Assembly (NCBI RefSeq): GCF_000429905.1
Contig: NZ_AUCT01000006.1
Location: 244,646 to 308,645, forward strand
DNA length: 64,000 nucleotides
Source: Desulfatibacillum aliphaticivorans DSM 15576
Lineage (GTDB): Bacteria; Desulfobacterota; Desulfobacteria; Desulfobacterales; Desulfatibacillaceae
Direction of reading: 5' to 3'
Under the pieces are notes generated by a model that did not search any database, was not told where the DNA came from, and saw only the letters and a program-made list of their open reading frames with translations. The translations under genes and the position numbers were made by a program. Shown piece by piece: positions 25,590-35,445 of this stretch (the first letter of the stretch is position 1; the number at the start of each line of letters is the position of its first letter).

Positions 25590-27419
25590 ATGTATAAGGT
25601 CCAATTCGAAGGCCAGGAAATGGTCATCCGCTTCCCCCAGGATCTGGTGGATAACGACGCTCTCTCCCAGTTTTTAGGCCACATCAATCTGCGTTCCATT
25701 TTACGAAAAAGCGCCTTTTCCAATTCCGCCGACTGCCTGGAAAAAATGAGGCGTTTGGAAAACATCCCCCATGGCGCCGCCATTCTTCGCGATCCTTTTT
25801 TAAACAAGGGCACGGCCTTTACCAAAGAGGAGCGGGAGCTTTTGGGCCTGAACGGGCTTTTGCCGCCCCGGGTGCACACCATGGAGGCCCAGGTCATGCG
25901 CATCTTGGAAAACCTGCGTAAAATCGAAAACGACCTGGATAAATACGTGTATTTAAACAGCCTGTCGGACCGGAACAAGACCCTGTATTACCGGGTCTTG
26001 ATGGAGAACATCGAAGAGCTTATGCCCGTGGTGTACACGCCTACCGTGGGCCTGGCCTGTCAGGAGTACGCCCACATATTCAGGCGCTCCCGGGGCATTT
26101 ATATCAGCGCCGAGGACAAGGGCAGGGTGGCCGACGTCCTGCGCAACTGGCCCCAAAAGGACGTGCGCCTCATCGTGGTGACCGACGGCGAACGCATCCT
26201 GGGCCTGGGAGACCTGGGCGCCGACGGCATGGGCATCCCGGTGGGCAAGCTGGCCTTGTATTCGGCCTGCGCAGGGATTCACCCTTCCCTGAGCCTGCCC
26301 GTGACCATTGACGTGGGTACGGAAAACAAGGAATTGCTGGAAGATCCTCTTTACTTTGGTTTGACCCAGAACAGGCTGCGGGGCGACGCATATGACGAGC
26401 TTCTGGAGGAGTTTATAGTCGCCGTGCAGCAGGTGTTCCCTCGGTGCCTGATTCAGTTTGAGGATTTTTCCAACGCCAACGCATTCCGGCTTTTGGACAA
26501 GTACCGGGACGAAGTCCTGTGCTTTAACGACGACATCCAGGGCACGGCCGCTGTGGCCCTGGCCTGCATCTACTCCGCCCTGCGCTATACGGGCGGCAGC
26601 ATGGCGGACCAGAAATTCCTTTTTCTGGGCGCCGGAGAGGCCGGGATGGGCGCTGCCAACCTGATCGTTTCCGCTCTGGTCGACGAGGGCGTCAGCGAGG
26701 AAAAAGCGCGTCAATGCTGCTGGTTTGTGGATTCCAAAGGTCTGGTGGTTAAAAGCCGCAATAATCTGAACGCCCACAAAAGGGAATTCGCCCATGACCA
26801 CGCCCCCGCGTCCAGCCTGCTGGAGGCTGTGGAATCCGTCAGGCCCACGGCCATTATCGGGGTTTCGGGCCAGGGCAAAATGTTCACCAAGGAAATCCTG
26901 GAGCGCATGGCGGATTATAACGAAAAGCCCATTGTCTTTCCCCTGTCCAACCCCACTACCAAAGCTGAGTGCACGGCTGAAGACGCCTGCAAGTGGACCG
27001 ACGGCCGGGCCGTGTTCGCCAGCGGCAGCCCGTTCAAGCCCTTCACCTATGCGGGCGAAAAGCGCTTCCCCGCCCAGGGCAACAACGTGTACATCTTTCC
27101 CGGCGTGGGCATGGGGTGCATGGCCTGTTGGTCCCGCAAGGTAACGGACGAAATGTTTCTGGCGGCCGCCAGGGTGTTGTCCGGTCTGGTTACCCCTGAA
27201 GAGCAGGACCAGGGCATGCTGCTGCCGCCCCTCACCCGCATCCGGGAGGTTTCCCTGGAGATCGCTTCGGCCGTGGCGGGAGTGGCCTATGACCAGGGCC
27301 TGGCCACCCATCCCAGGCCAAGCAGCCTGGAAACCCACATTGCATCCCTCATGTACATCCCCACATATATGGACTATGTGGGAAGCCAGGATTGTGATAA
27401 GGGTGAACCTGCAAAATAG
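25590..27419 (+). CDS. NAD(P)-dependent malic enzyme with N-terminal extension
   Basis: 609 residues from the ATG at 25590, chosen because AAGGGG lies eight bases upstream; the frame is open from 25488. From about residue 53 (another ATG at 25746) it aligns with the large SfcA/MaeA-type malic enzyme: FLNKGTAFTKEERELLGLNG, the MPVVYTPTVG motif near 147, the LGLGDLGADGMGIPVGK metal/substrate region, CFNDDIQGTAAVALA, and a Rossmann GAGEAGMGAANL near 347. It decarboxylates malate oxidatively to pyruvate. The first ~50 residues (MYKVQFEGQEMVIRFPQDLV...) are not part of the family's usual sequence and look like a small antitoxin-type domain. Coenzyme choice cannot be read. Confidence 0.92.
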   Translation: MYKVQFEGQEMVIRFPQDLVDNDALSQFLGHINLRSILRKSAFSNSADCLEKMRRLENIPHGAAILRDPFLNKGTAFTKEERELLGLNGLLPPRVHTMEAQVMRILENLRKIENDLDKYVYLNSLSDRNKTLYYRVLMENIEELMPVVYTPTVGLACQEYAHIFRRSRGIYISAEDKGRVADVLRNWPQKDVRLIVVTDGERILGLGDLGADGMGIPVGKLALYSACAGIHPSLSLPVTIDVGTENKELLEDPLYFGLTQNRLRGDAYDELLEEFIVAVQQVFPRCLIQFEDFSNANAFRLLDKYRDEVLCFNDDIQGTAAVALACIYSALRYTGGSMADQKFLFLGAGEAGMGAANLIVSALVDEGVSEEKARQCCWFVDSKGLVVKSRNNLNAHKREFAHDHAPASSLLEAVESVRPTAIIGVSGQGKMFTKEILERMADYNEKPIVFPLSNPTTKAECTAEDACKWTDGRAVFASGSPFKPFTYAGEKRFPAQGNNVYIFPGVGMGCMACWSRKVTDEMFLAAARVLSGLVTPEEQDQGMLLPPLTRIREVSLEIASAVAGVAYDQGLATHPRPSSLETHIASLMYIPTYMDYVGSQDCDKGEPAK

Positions 27420-27787
27420 AAGGATGTTATTTTCTGCAGGGGCGGCGACAAGCTGGGTTACAGGCGACTTTTTGTTGGGTTCGAAGTCCATGATCTTTTA
27501 CGGAAGACGAATCTTTTGAACCGGCCTTCTTAACCCAACCTACTGTCTTTATGGCTAAAATGTAGGTTGGGTTGAGCTTGCGAAACCCAACATAATCAAG
27601 CCTGAAAACAGCCGTCATCCCCGTGCAGCCATGGAGGCGGGATGATTGCGGTAGTTTTGCAATCATCATGACGTAATGGCGGAAACGGGGATCCAGCGTC
27701 TTTTTGGGATATTACCGGGTTTGCGGCTTTTGTCTATGAATTGTATTCTTCTAACTCCATCCAATCTGCCTTGAGAGGGGGGCGGCG
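27420..27787. repeat. Intergenic repeats: AACCCAACCTAC inverted repeat and a second hairpin
   Basis: Between malic enzyme and the next gene. AACCCAACCTAC (27532-27543) pairs with GTAGGTTGGGTT (27562-27573), which in turn can pair with AAACCCAAC (27583-27591), giving two mutually exclusive hairpins; GTAGGTTGGGTTGAGC...GAAACCCAAC is a repeat type widespread in unrelated bacteria. A second element holds GATGATTGC/GCAATCATC (about 27641-27668) inside CATCCCCGT...ACGGGGATCCAG. No gene is supported. Confidence 0.65.
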
Positions 27788-29314
27788 TTGACGTCTGATT
27801 CCGAAATTCTTGAAAACAGGATTCCCTGGCTTCTAAGCCCGCCTGTCGCTCTGCTTGCGGGTATGGCCGTATGCCATATTATCGCCGCCTTGTGGATTTA
27901 TGCTTCCAACCAGGAGTATCACGCCATTCTCCAGGTTCTAAATTCCCAGGGATACTTGGTCGTCCCGAACAAAATCGTCCAGCCCTTGCTGCTGGAATTC
28001 AAAACCGCTTTTCTTTCCGCCGTGTTTTATACGTTTACCCTGGGCGTCGGGCTTTCCCTGGTTTTTATGGCCGTGGGCATGCTTTGCGGCAAAATACAGC
28101 GAATTTGGGTCGGCCTTTGCATTTTCCTTTTGTTTTGGGCGTATTTCTTTTTTCTCAACGCTAATTGGGGCTGCTGGCAGCAAACCGCCTTTTTCATCCT
28201 GATCCCACCGGCGCCGGCGGCGATCATGTGGAGGCGTAACTTCCTTTTGAGGCGGCAGCCTTCCCGAGGCTGGGCGCCGCAATTCTTTTTCGTCCTGCCG
28301 GTGGTGATCCTGGGCCTGCTCTGGGCTTTTCAATCTTCCAAAGATCCTTTCGTGGATCTGCGGGACGCCATTTTGCTGAATAACAAGCCCGGTCTGGCGG
28401 TGAACGATTTTTACTACGACTACACATTGTACGCCGCACGCACCTTTAAACCCCTGGACAAAAGGGCCATGCGTACGGTCTATTTGTCCGGGAATCCCGA
28501 GTCTAAAAAGAGGACTGTTTTATATAACAAGCTGCTGGCCGCTTACTATTTTGTTGTGGAAGATCAAAATGCGGCGGACATCGTCATAACTTACGGAAAG
28601 AACAAGGACGATTCGTTAACCCTTGAAGGCTGGCGCGGCCGGAAAATAGAAAATCTTGCATACAAAGAGTTCTTGCACGCTCCAGGGAAGCATTTGGAAG
28701 CCCTGGCGGATCAATGCGACCTGCAGAAGAACTTCCGCAGCACGGTGTATTCAAGCCTCTTGCTGGGGCTTCCCATGGGGATCTACACCTTTTTGTTCAG
28801 CATCATGGCCGGAATAGCTTCCATATGGCTGGGCAGAAAAAAAGGCGCGGCGCTGACCGCGGCCGTCTGGATGGTCATCGGCCTGACCCTGTATGCTCAA
28901 CTGGCCTATTTCGCGCATCAAGGGAAAGAAGGCAAGCCACCTAAGGAATTGCTGGAATCGTCTTCTTCCAGGGAGCGTTTGGCCGGTCTGCGGAATTATA
29001 TGCGTAAGGATTTAAACATCCGCGAACACGCCGTCTATGATGATTTGCTCCATAGCCCCAAGGTGGCGGAGCGCTATTGGTTGGCCAGGGTTTTGGCCCA
29101 TAATCAGGACAAGGAAAGCCTAAAGGACTTGCTGGTTCTGTTGAAAGATCCCTCGCCCAATGTGCGCTGTCAGGCGATCTGGGCTCTGGGCCGCAGGCCG
29201 TGGGACAGGCCCTCGGGCTATCTTGAGGATATCGTGAAAAATTCGGATCATTATTATGTGCAGCTATACGCATATAACGCTTTGAGAAGGTTGGGATGGA
29301 GACAACGGATATAA
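27788..29314 (+). CDS. Membrane protein with C-terminal HEAT-like repeats
   Basis: 508 residues from a TTG start with a GAGAGGGGGG site upstream. N-terminal half: six or so hydrophobic helices up to about residue 190, then a soluble domain of about 130 residues, then two more helices near 318-370. The C-terminal ~110 residues hold HEAT/PBS-lyase-type repeats (AERYWLARVLAHNQ, then LLKDPSPNVRCQAIWALG). Not recognised as a named family. Its end overlaps the start of the CPBP protease gene by 19 bases and a class A penicillin-binding protein follows, so it may act at the cell envelope. Confidence 0.6.
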   Translation: MTSDSEILENRIPWLLSPPVALLAGMAVCHIIAALWIYASNQEYHAILQVLNSQGYLVVPNKIVQPLLLEFKTAFLSAVFYTFTLGVGLSLVFMAVGMLCGKIQRIWVGLCIFLLFWAYFFFLNANWGCWQQTAFFILIPPAPAAIMWRRNFLLRRQPSRGWAPQFFFVLPVVILGLLWAFQSSKDPFVDLRDAILLNNKPGLAVNDFYYDYTLYAARTFKPLDKRAMRTVYLSGNPESKKRTVLYNKLLAAYYFVVEDQNAADIVITYGKNKDDSLTLEGWRGRKIENLAYKEFLHAPGKHLEALADQCDLQKNFRSTVYSSLLLGLPMGIYTFLFSIMAGIASIWLGRKKGAALTAAVWMVIGLTLYAQLAYFAHQGKEGKPPKELLESSSSRERLAGLRNYMRKDLNIREHAVYDDLLHSPKVAERYWLARVLAHNQDKESLKDLLVLLKDPSPNVRCQAIWALGRRPWDRPSGYLEDIVKNSDHYYVQLYAYNALRRLGWRQRI

Positions 29315-29967
29315 AATCCATTGATGTTAAGGCTGTTTTTACGGCTGTAGTCGCGGTTATTCTGTGCGAGGTCTTGTTTGCCTATGTTGCGCCCGAGTCT
29401 CGGCAGGCGGCGATTTGGGCCATGCTCGGCTTGCGTATGGTCCAAACAGCGCTTATCATATTCATTGTGGTGAAAATGGGGGCAGGAGCCTCATGTCTCG
29501 GCCTTGGGCCCTCCACCTGGAAAAAGGGATTGATAAGAGGCTGCATCTGGTGTCTGGGCTTCGCCGCTTTGGCTGGGGCGGGCATGGTCGCCGTCTATTT
29601 TTTTATGGATAGGAATCCCTTGTCCTTGTTTGGCAACCCGGTTCCCCATACTTTTTGGCCGGCCCTGGCCTATATTCTGGGCGCCGGCGTAATTGGCCCC
29701 ATTGCCGAAGAGGTTTTCTATCGCGGCTTGTTATTCGGCTTTCTAAGACAGTGGGGCGCGTGGACCGCAATAATCGGCAGCACGGCTTTGTTTGTAATCA
29801 GCCACAATCTATCGGCTGGCCTCCCCGTCACCCAAACCGTGGGAGGCCTTGTTTTCGCCTATGCATACGAAAGGGAGAAAAGCCTCCTGGTTCCTCTCAT
29901 GATCCATATGTCCGGCAACCTGGCCATGGCCGGCTTGGGGGTTTTAGGCAAGACTTTAGGAGTCTGA
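29296..29967 (+). CDS. CPBP (CAAX/Abi) family intramembrane metalloprotease
   Basis: 223 residues, six to eight helices. The diagnostic motif EEVFYRG near residue 137 supplies the catalytic Glu pair and Arg; later motifs SHNLSAG near 174 and IHMSGNL near 206 supply the metal-binding His and Asn. These enzymes cleave substrates within the membrane; bacterial members are often linked to bacteriocin self-immunity or protein processing. The gene overlaps its upstream neighbour by 19 bases and its downstream neighbour by one base (TGATG), so expression is coupled with the penicillin-binding protein. Confidence 0.85.
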   Translation: METTDIKSIDVKAVFTAVVAVILCEVLFAYVAPESRQAAIWAMLGLRMVQTALIIFIVVKMGAGASCLGLGPSTWKKGLIRGCIWCLGFAALAGAGMVAVYFFMDRNPLSLFGNPVPHTFWPALAYILGAGVIGPIAEEVFYRGLLFGFLRQWGAWTAIIGSTALFVISHNLSAGLPVTQTVGGLVFAYAYEREKSLLVPLMIHMSGNLAMAGLGVLGKTLGV

Positions 29968-31946
29968 TGGCAAAATCCAGGATTAAAAAATGGCTGCCTT
30001 TGGCCCTGACCATATTATTGGGGGCCATTGCAGGCTCGGGGATAGCGTTGTACTTCGGCCTGATGCATGACCTGCCGGAAATTCAAGATCTTCAAAGCAA
30101 TAAGCCGTTAAGCATTACCCGCGTATATTCCTCGGACGGCGTGGTCCTGGACCAATGGTATCAGGAACGGCGCGACCCGGCCCCTTTGGAGACAATTCCC
30201 ATAGCTATCCGGCAGGCGATCATCGCAACGGAGGACCGGAATTTTTACGACCACTTTGGCGTGGACGTGAAAGGCCTCATGCGGGCGGTTTTCCGGAACA
30301 TCAAGGCGCTCCGGGCCAGGGAGGGCGCCAGCACCATCACCCAGCAGACGGCCAAGAACCATTTTCTCAGCCCGGAGAAAACCCTCACCCGCAAGCTGAA
30401 GGAAGCCGTTCTGGCCCTGCAGTTGGAGCGCCGCTACACCAAGGACGAAATCCTGGAGCTTTATCTGAACAAGATTCCTTTCGGCAGCGGCGCCTTTGGG
30501 GTGCAGGAGGCCGGGCGCAGGTTTTTCGGCAAGGAACTGGACGAATTGACCCTGGCCGAGTGCGCCTTGATCGCCGGCATGCCCAAAGCGCCTTCCGCCT
30601 ACTCGCCTTTGGCCAACAAGGAAAAAGCCAAGTGGCGGCGGAACGTGGTCTTAAAGCAAATGCTGGATGTGGGCGACATAACGCAGGAGCAATATGAGCA
30701 GGCGGTGAGCGAGCCTGTGGTCGCGGCATCCCGGTCAGGAAAGGATAAGGCTCCGTATTTCACCGCCCAACTGCGGAAGCAGCTTGGCGAGGAGCTTGGC
30801 GAGAGTCTTTTGTACCAGGGGGGGCTGGAAATCCACACCTCATTAAATTACCGCCTCCAGAAATTTGCGGAGCAGGCCGTAAGAAAGGGCGTGGAAGTGG
30901 TTCAGGAAAGGGAAGGGCTGGCGCCCGGGGAGGTTAACGCCGGCTTGATCTGCCTGAACGTCAAAACCGGGGAAATCCTGGCCCATGTGGGTGGGGTGGA
31001 CTTTGGCGACAGCCAGTACGACCGGGCCGTCATGGCCAAAAGGCAGCCGGGGTCTTCGTTCAAGCCCTTTGTGATCGCCGCCGGTCTGGAAGAAGGCCTG
31101 ACCCAGAGCACCCTGGTCATGGACGAAGAAGTGGTTTTTCCCAAAAGCAGGGAAACCGCTGAGTGGAAGCCGGAAAATTACTCGGGCAATTTTCAGGGAG
31201 AGATCTGCTTCCGCAGGGCCTTGGCTTATTCCCGGAATATCCCGGCGGCGCGTTTGATTTACGCGTTGTCCCCCACACGGGTGATCGAAAAGGCCAAAAG
31301 TCTGGGAATTCATTCTGAATTAAAGCCTTATCTGTCCCTTTCCCTGGGCAGTTCGGAAGTCACGCTCCTGGAATTGACGGCCGCTTACGCCGCTTTCGCC
31401 AACGGCGGAAAGTGGAACGAGCCCAATTCCGTGCTGGAAGCCATAGACCGGTCAGGCCAGGTCATATACAGGCCCAGGCACGAACAAAAGATCGCCGTCG
31501 CCGAACAGGATGCGGCCGTTATTGTGGATATGCTGGAAGCGGTGGTCAAGGAAGGGAGCGGCAAAGCAGCCCAAGTCGTGCCCGGTCCTGTGGCCGGCAA
31601 GACCGGCACCTCATCCCAGTGCAAGGACGCCCTGTTTATAGGCTTTACCCCGGAGTTTGCAACAGGCGTCTGGGTGGGCCGGGACGACGGCGCTTCCATA
31701 GGCCGGACCGAAACCGGGTCGCAGGCCGCCTTGCCCATCTGGGTGGATTTCATGAAAAATGCAATGAAGGATCGCTCCGTTGTTTACTTTCCGCGCCCGG
31801 ATGGGGTAATCTCGGTTTTTATAGACCCGGTGTCGGGCAAACCGACCTCGCCGGGGCATGGGGTGCAGGCCTTGTTTATAAAAGGAACCGAGCCCCGGAA
31901 AGGGGCGCCTGAGCCCAGGCTGCCTGAAAAATTTCTGGAGAACTAA
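29967..31946 (+). CDS. Class A penicillin-binding protein (PBP1A type)
   Basis: 659 residues from the ATG at 29967, which overlaps the preceding stop; the open frame upstream belongs to another reading frame of the protease gene. One N-terminal membrane anchor (residues about 8-30). Glycosyltransferase GT51 domain: EDRNFYDHFGVD near 88 with the catalytic Glu, then GASTITQQTAKNHFL near 120. Transpeptidase domain: SSFK near 364 (active-site Ser), and KTGTSS near 544. It polymerises lipid II and cross-links peptidoglycan. The length is short for PBP1A, with no OB or large C-terminal extension. Confidence 0.95.
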   Translation: MAKSRIKKWLPLALTILLGAIAGSGIALYFGLMHDLPEIQDLQSNKPLSITRVYSSDGVVLDQWYQERRDPAPLETIPIAIRQAIIATEDRNFYDHFGVDVKGLMRAVFRNIKALRAREGASTITQQTAKNHFLSPEKTLTRKLKEAVLALQLERRYTKDEILELYLNKIPFGSGAFGVQEAGRRFFGKELDELTLAECALIAGMPKAPSAYSPLANKEKAKWRRNVVLKQMLDVGDITQEQYEQAVSEPVVAASRSGKDKAPYFTAQLRKQLGEELGESLLYQGGLEIHTSLNYRLQKFAEQAVRKGVEVVQEREGLAPGEVNAGLICLNVKTGEILAHVGGVDFGDSQYDRAVMAKRQPGSSFKPFVIAAGLEEGLTQSTLVMDEEVVFPKSRETAEWKPENYSGNFQGEICFRRALAYSRNIPAARLIYALSPTRVIEKAKSLGIHSELKPYLSLSLGSSEVTLLELTAAYAAFANGGKWNEPNSVLEAIDRSGQVIYRPRHEQKIAVAEQDAAVIVDMLEAVVKEGSGKAAQVVPGPVAGKTGTSSQCKDALFIGFTPEFATGVWVGRDDGASIGRTETGSQAALPIWVDFMKNAMKDRSVVYFPRPDGVISVFIDPVSGKPTSPGHGVQALFIKGTEPRKGAPEPRLPEKFLEN

Positions 31947-31947
31947 C

Positions 31948-32397
31948 ATGATACGTAAAGCCACCGTGGCTGATATGAAACAGATACATCGGATTTTACA
32001 GATTTTTTCCGCTCAGGGAACGCTCTTGCCCCGCTCTCTCATGGCCTTGTACGACCACGTACGCGACTTTTGCGTGTACGCGGAAGGCGAGGATGTGATT
32101 GGCTGCTGCGGCCTGCAGATTTGCTGGGAGGACATGGCGGAAATCCGGTCTTTGGCGGTTAAGCCGGAGCATCAGCACAAAAAAATAGGGTCTCATCTGC
32201 TGGAGTTCAGCATGGAAGAGGCCCTGAAATTTAAGATTAAAAAGTTGTTCACCCTTACCTACGTGCCGCAGTTTTTTGAACTTCACGGTTTTGCAGTGGT
32301 CGATAAAAGCGAGCTTCCTCAAAAAATCTGGGCCGATTGCATCAACTGCGTCAAGTTCCCGGATTGCGACGAAATAGCCATGCTGCGCCATATATAG
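31948..32397 (+). CDS. Short ArgA-like GNAT acetyltransferase (probable N-acetylglutamate synthase)
   Basis: 149 residues; GGAGAAC precedes the ATG, which lies one base after the penicillin-binding protein stop. GNAT core with acetyl-CoA loop EHQHKKIGSHLL near 77. The sequence ends with a WADCINCVKFPDCDEIAM segment, the hallmark of the short stand-alone NAGS proteins of delta-proteobacteria that catalyse the first step of arginine synthesis without a kinase domain. Enzyme identity is from motif resemblance; a general amino-acid acetyltransferase is the alternative. Confidence 0.75.
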   Translation: MIRKATVADMKQIHRILQIFSAQGTLLPRSLMALYDHVRDFCVYAEGEDVIGCCGLQICWEDMAEIRSLAVKPEHQHKKIGSHLLEFSMEEALKFKIKKLFTLTYVPQFFELHGFAVVDKSELPQKIWADCINCVKFPDCDEIAMLRHI

Positions 32398-32406
32398 GCG
32401 GGCTCA

Positions 32407-33468
32407 TTAGCTGTAAATAATGGGGTAAGGCAAGGGCGCGAATTTAAACACCCCGGGCCTGGGAAGTAAATGCTGGCTTTCCACCCGCAGCCAATGGAGG
32501 TCCGGCTTAAGCTCACGCAATTTGCCGTCTTCCGGCGGGCTGGCCTGGCTGGTGTGGACGTAGGTTGCCTGAAATATGGCCACGCCTGAGTTGCCTTCCC
32601 TGGCGACCAGATAATTCTTTTTAAAGGTGGTCAGGGACAGGAGGTTTTCCTGGGCGATCCGCTCCATTTCCTCGGCGTTCAACTTCATGAGGATGCATTT
32701 GGAAATGTCTTTTTCCGAAATGCGGATGGTGGCCCGGGTTTCGCTGCTTCCTGCGTATATGGTGGAGATGCAAGGGAGCTTTCTCAAAAATTGGGCCGCC
32801 ACAATGGCCGCAGTCCTTCGGCCCCCTGCCATGACCGGCATGGAGTAATATTCGAAGAATTTCTTTTGCAGGTCTTCGGCGTAGGATTCCCCTTTTTCGT
32901 ACAATTCCTTGGAAATATAACGTAAACGCCTGGCAAGATCTTCGGCCGCGTCCGCAATGGGCCAGTCCACGCGCACATGAAAATGCGAAAGGCTGAACCG
33001 GTCACGGGTTTTGGATGCCGGTTCCCTTTGGATAAGCAGGGCGTAGTCCACGGGCAGCAGCCACTCCATGAGGTCGAAAAACTTACGGGACTCAAAATAC
33101 TTCAAATTTCTGTCAAAATGGCTGGACAGGGGGATGGCCTTGTTTTTAAACAAGTTGGCCTTGGTCGTCTTATTGACGTCAAAAAAACGGATGTATTTCT
33201 TATAGATGGAGGGAACGCTGTCCTCCACAAAAAGGATTAAAAAGGCTTTTTGCTCCCCGTATTCCTCTTGGGGAATGCGCGCCCTTGGCTTTAACTCCCT
33301 CTTTTCAACAAAAGGATAGGGGACGCCCGCGGCCTTGAACGCTTTGTAAGACCCTGTAAGGGCGTAATCCAAAACGTACTGGTCCAGTTCATCCCGGAGG
33401 ACCTCGTAATGAGACCTCCGGAGCCTGTTCTGCATGCTCAGCTCATCTCTGCTCATCCAGTGTGACAA
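32407..33468 (-). CDS. Protein of unknown function (353 aa)
   Basis: Not recognised. It has no signal peptide, no membrane helix and no obvious nucleotide or metal motif; composition is normal for a soluble cytosolic protein, with a charged N-terminus (MQNRLRRSHYEVLRDELDQY) and an AGGRRTAAIVAAQFLRKL helix near 215. It starts 12 bases after the stop of the TVP38-family gene, so it is probably the last gene of the pgk operon. Convergent with the ArgA-like gene, nine bases apart. Confidence 0.6.
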   Translation of the reverse strand: MSHWMSRDELSMQNRLRRSHYEVLRDELDQYVLDYALTGSYKAFKAAGVPYPFVEKRELKPRARIPQEEYGEQKAFLILFVEDSVPSIYKKYIRFFDVNKTTKANLFKNKAIPLSSHFDRNLKYFESRKFFDLMEWLLPVDYALLIQREPASKTRDRFSLSHFHVRVDWPIADAAEDLARRLRYISKELYEKGESYAEDLQKKFFEYYSMPVMAGGRRTAAIVAAQFLRKLPCISTIYAGSSETRATIRISEKDISKCILMKLNAEEMERIAQENLLSLTTFKKNYLVAREGNSGVAIFQATYVHTSQASPPEDGKLRELKPDLHWLRVESQHLLPRPGVFKFAPLPYPIIYS

Positions 33469-33480
33469 TTGACAGGCCTC

Positions 33481-34185
33481 CTATTTAAACCTTTCCAAAA
33501 ATTTATAAATCCGTTTCTTGTTAAGGGCGGCCGCCGCCCCGATCAAAACCGTAACCCCTGCAACTATTGCAAAAAGCGTATAATGGGCTTCGTACACGCT
33601 GGCGCCCTGGATGGCCAGGAGCAATGTGCCAGGCATGCGCCCCAAGGTGCTGATGACCAGAAAGACGGTCAACGGCATGGAACCCAGCCCGACGATCAGG
33701 CACAGGACGTCTTTGGGGAAGCCGGGAATCAAAAACAAGAGGAAGCCCACCACAACTCCCTGGCGTCTCAATAAGTCTCGAAACTTCTCCAGGCTTTTTT
33801 CGGATATAAAAAATTTTAAGTACTTACGGCCGAAAAATCTTCCCAGAAAAAAATTGATAACCGAGCCGATGGTAAGGCCCAGGGTGGCGAAAATGAATCC
33901 TGGAAATATTCCGAATAAATATCCGCCTGCAAAGCCCGTGGCCTCTCCTGGGATAGGCGCCAAAACAACCTGGGCCGCTTGTATGCCGATAAAGTAAAAG
34001 GGAGCGCTCGGTCCCAGGGACTCCATAAACCTGCTCATGTTTTCCTTTTCCCGCATGAGCCCGGCCAGGCTTCCCAATCTCGCCCCTAAGCCGCCGTAAT
34101 ATAGTTCCAGCGCTGCTCCAATCCCCAATAGAACCAGGGCTGCCACGGCGATCCTGGTTCTAATTTTTGGGGGCGGTGTCTCCAT
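33481..34185 (-). CDS. TVP38/TMEM64 family (VTT/DedA) membrane protein
   Basis: 234 residues, five or six helices. The SNARE-associated/VTT domain is marked by PIPGEATGFAGGYLFG near residue 78, GRFFGRKYLKFF near 115 and LFLIPGFPKDVLCLIVGL near 150, the last being the typical re-entrant loop. VTT proteins act as lipid scramblases or transporters. It lies between pgk (39-base gap) and the unknown 353-residue gene (12-base gap). Confidence 0.88.
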   Translation of the reverse strand: METPPPKIRTRIAVAALVLLGIGAALELYYGGLGARLGSLAGLMREKENMSRFMESLGPSAPFYFIGIQAAQVVLAPIPGEATGFAGGYLFGIFPGFIFATLGLTIGSVINFFLGRFFGRKYLKFFISEKSLEKFRDLLRRQGVVVGFLLFLIPGFPKDVLCLIVGLGSMPLTVFLVISTLGRMPGTLLLAIQGASVYEAHYTLFAIVAGVTVLIGAAAALNKKRIYKFLERFK

Positions 34186-34224
34186 GAGCCTTTTAGGCCT
34201 TTTATTTCGCTATGTCTCTTCCGT

Positions 34225-35418
34225 TTAAATTTTTGCCTGATGCCTTTCCAAAGCCGCAACAGCCGGCAGGGTTTTGCCCTCCATAAGAGCAAGGAAGGCG
34301 CCGCCGCCCGTGGAAATGTACGTGATTCTGTGCGTTTCGCCGGCCTTGTGAATGGCCACGTCCGTATCGCCGCCGCCTATGATGGACAATGCATAGGAAT
34401 TGGCCACGTAATTCACCATGGACATGGTGCCCCGGCTGAATGCATCCATTTCAAACACGCCCATGGGGCCGTTCCATATGATGGTTTTGGCGCTGGCGAG
34501 AACCTCGGAATACAAAAGGGCCGTGGCCGGGCCGATGTCCATGATCATCCATTCGGGCGGAATTTCACGGATAGGCACGATTTTGCTTTCCGCATCGGGG
34601 GAGAAACGGTCCGCCACAACGGCGTCCACCGGGATGTAAAAGGCCGTGCCCTGCATGGTCGCTCTTTTCATCAGGGAGCGGGCTTCCCACAACAGGTCGT
34701 CTTCCACCTTGGACTTGCCCACGTTGTAATCCACGCTTTTCAGAAAGGTGGAGGCCATGGCGCCGCCCACCACGAATTTGTCCACATGCTGGAGCATATG
34801 ATGCAGGGCGCCCAATTTGCTGGAAACCTTGGCGCCGCCGATAATGGCCACCAGGGGCCTGGCCGGATCGTTCATGGCCTTGGCGAAATAGTTCAACTCG
34901 CTTTGGAGCAAAAAGCCCGCCGCGCAAACCGGTGCATGCCGGGTGATGGCCACCACGGAGGCGTTTTTCCTATGAGCCACGGCGAATGCATTATTTATAT
35001 AAACGTCGCACAAAGACGCCAGTTCCTTGGCGAATGCGTCGTCATTGTCAATTTCCGCTTGGTGGAAACGCAGGTTTTCCAGCATGATGACGTCGCCGTC
35101 CTTCATTTTTTCCACCATGGCCTTGACTTCCGGGCCTACGCTGTCCGGCGCCAATTCCACTTCTTTTTTCAGCAAACGCTTAAAACGTTTGGCCACCGGC
35201 GCCATGCTGAGCTCCGGAACAACTTGTCCCTTGGGCCTCCCCATGTGCGAGGCGATGATCACTTTGGCGCCCTCGTCCAAAGCGTAATTGATTGACGGCA
35301 ATACTGCGCGGATACGGGTGTCGTCCGTAATGTTTAAATTGGCGTCCAAAGGCACATTAACGTCAACTCGAATTAAAACGCGCTTCCCTGAAATATCCAC
35401 GTCCCTCATGTTCAGCAT
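34225..35418 (-). CDS. pgk: Phosphoglycerate kinase
   Basis: 397 residues, the usual length. N-terminal substrate motif [13 protein letters not shown] near residue 13, SHMGRPKG near 57, the [13 protein letters not shown] nucleotide region near 200, and the C-terminal IIGGGDTD loop near 345. It converts 1,3-bisphosphoglycerate and ADP to 3-phosphoglycerate and ATP. No gapA lies next to it; instead it follows a small Cys-rich gene by 27 bases and precedes TVP38 and an unknown gene. Confidence 0.97.
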
Positions 35419-35445
35419 GGCTTCCGCTCCGACTTTCTTATCTTT

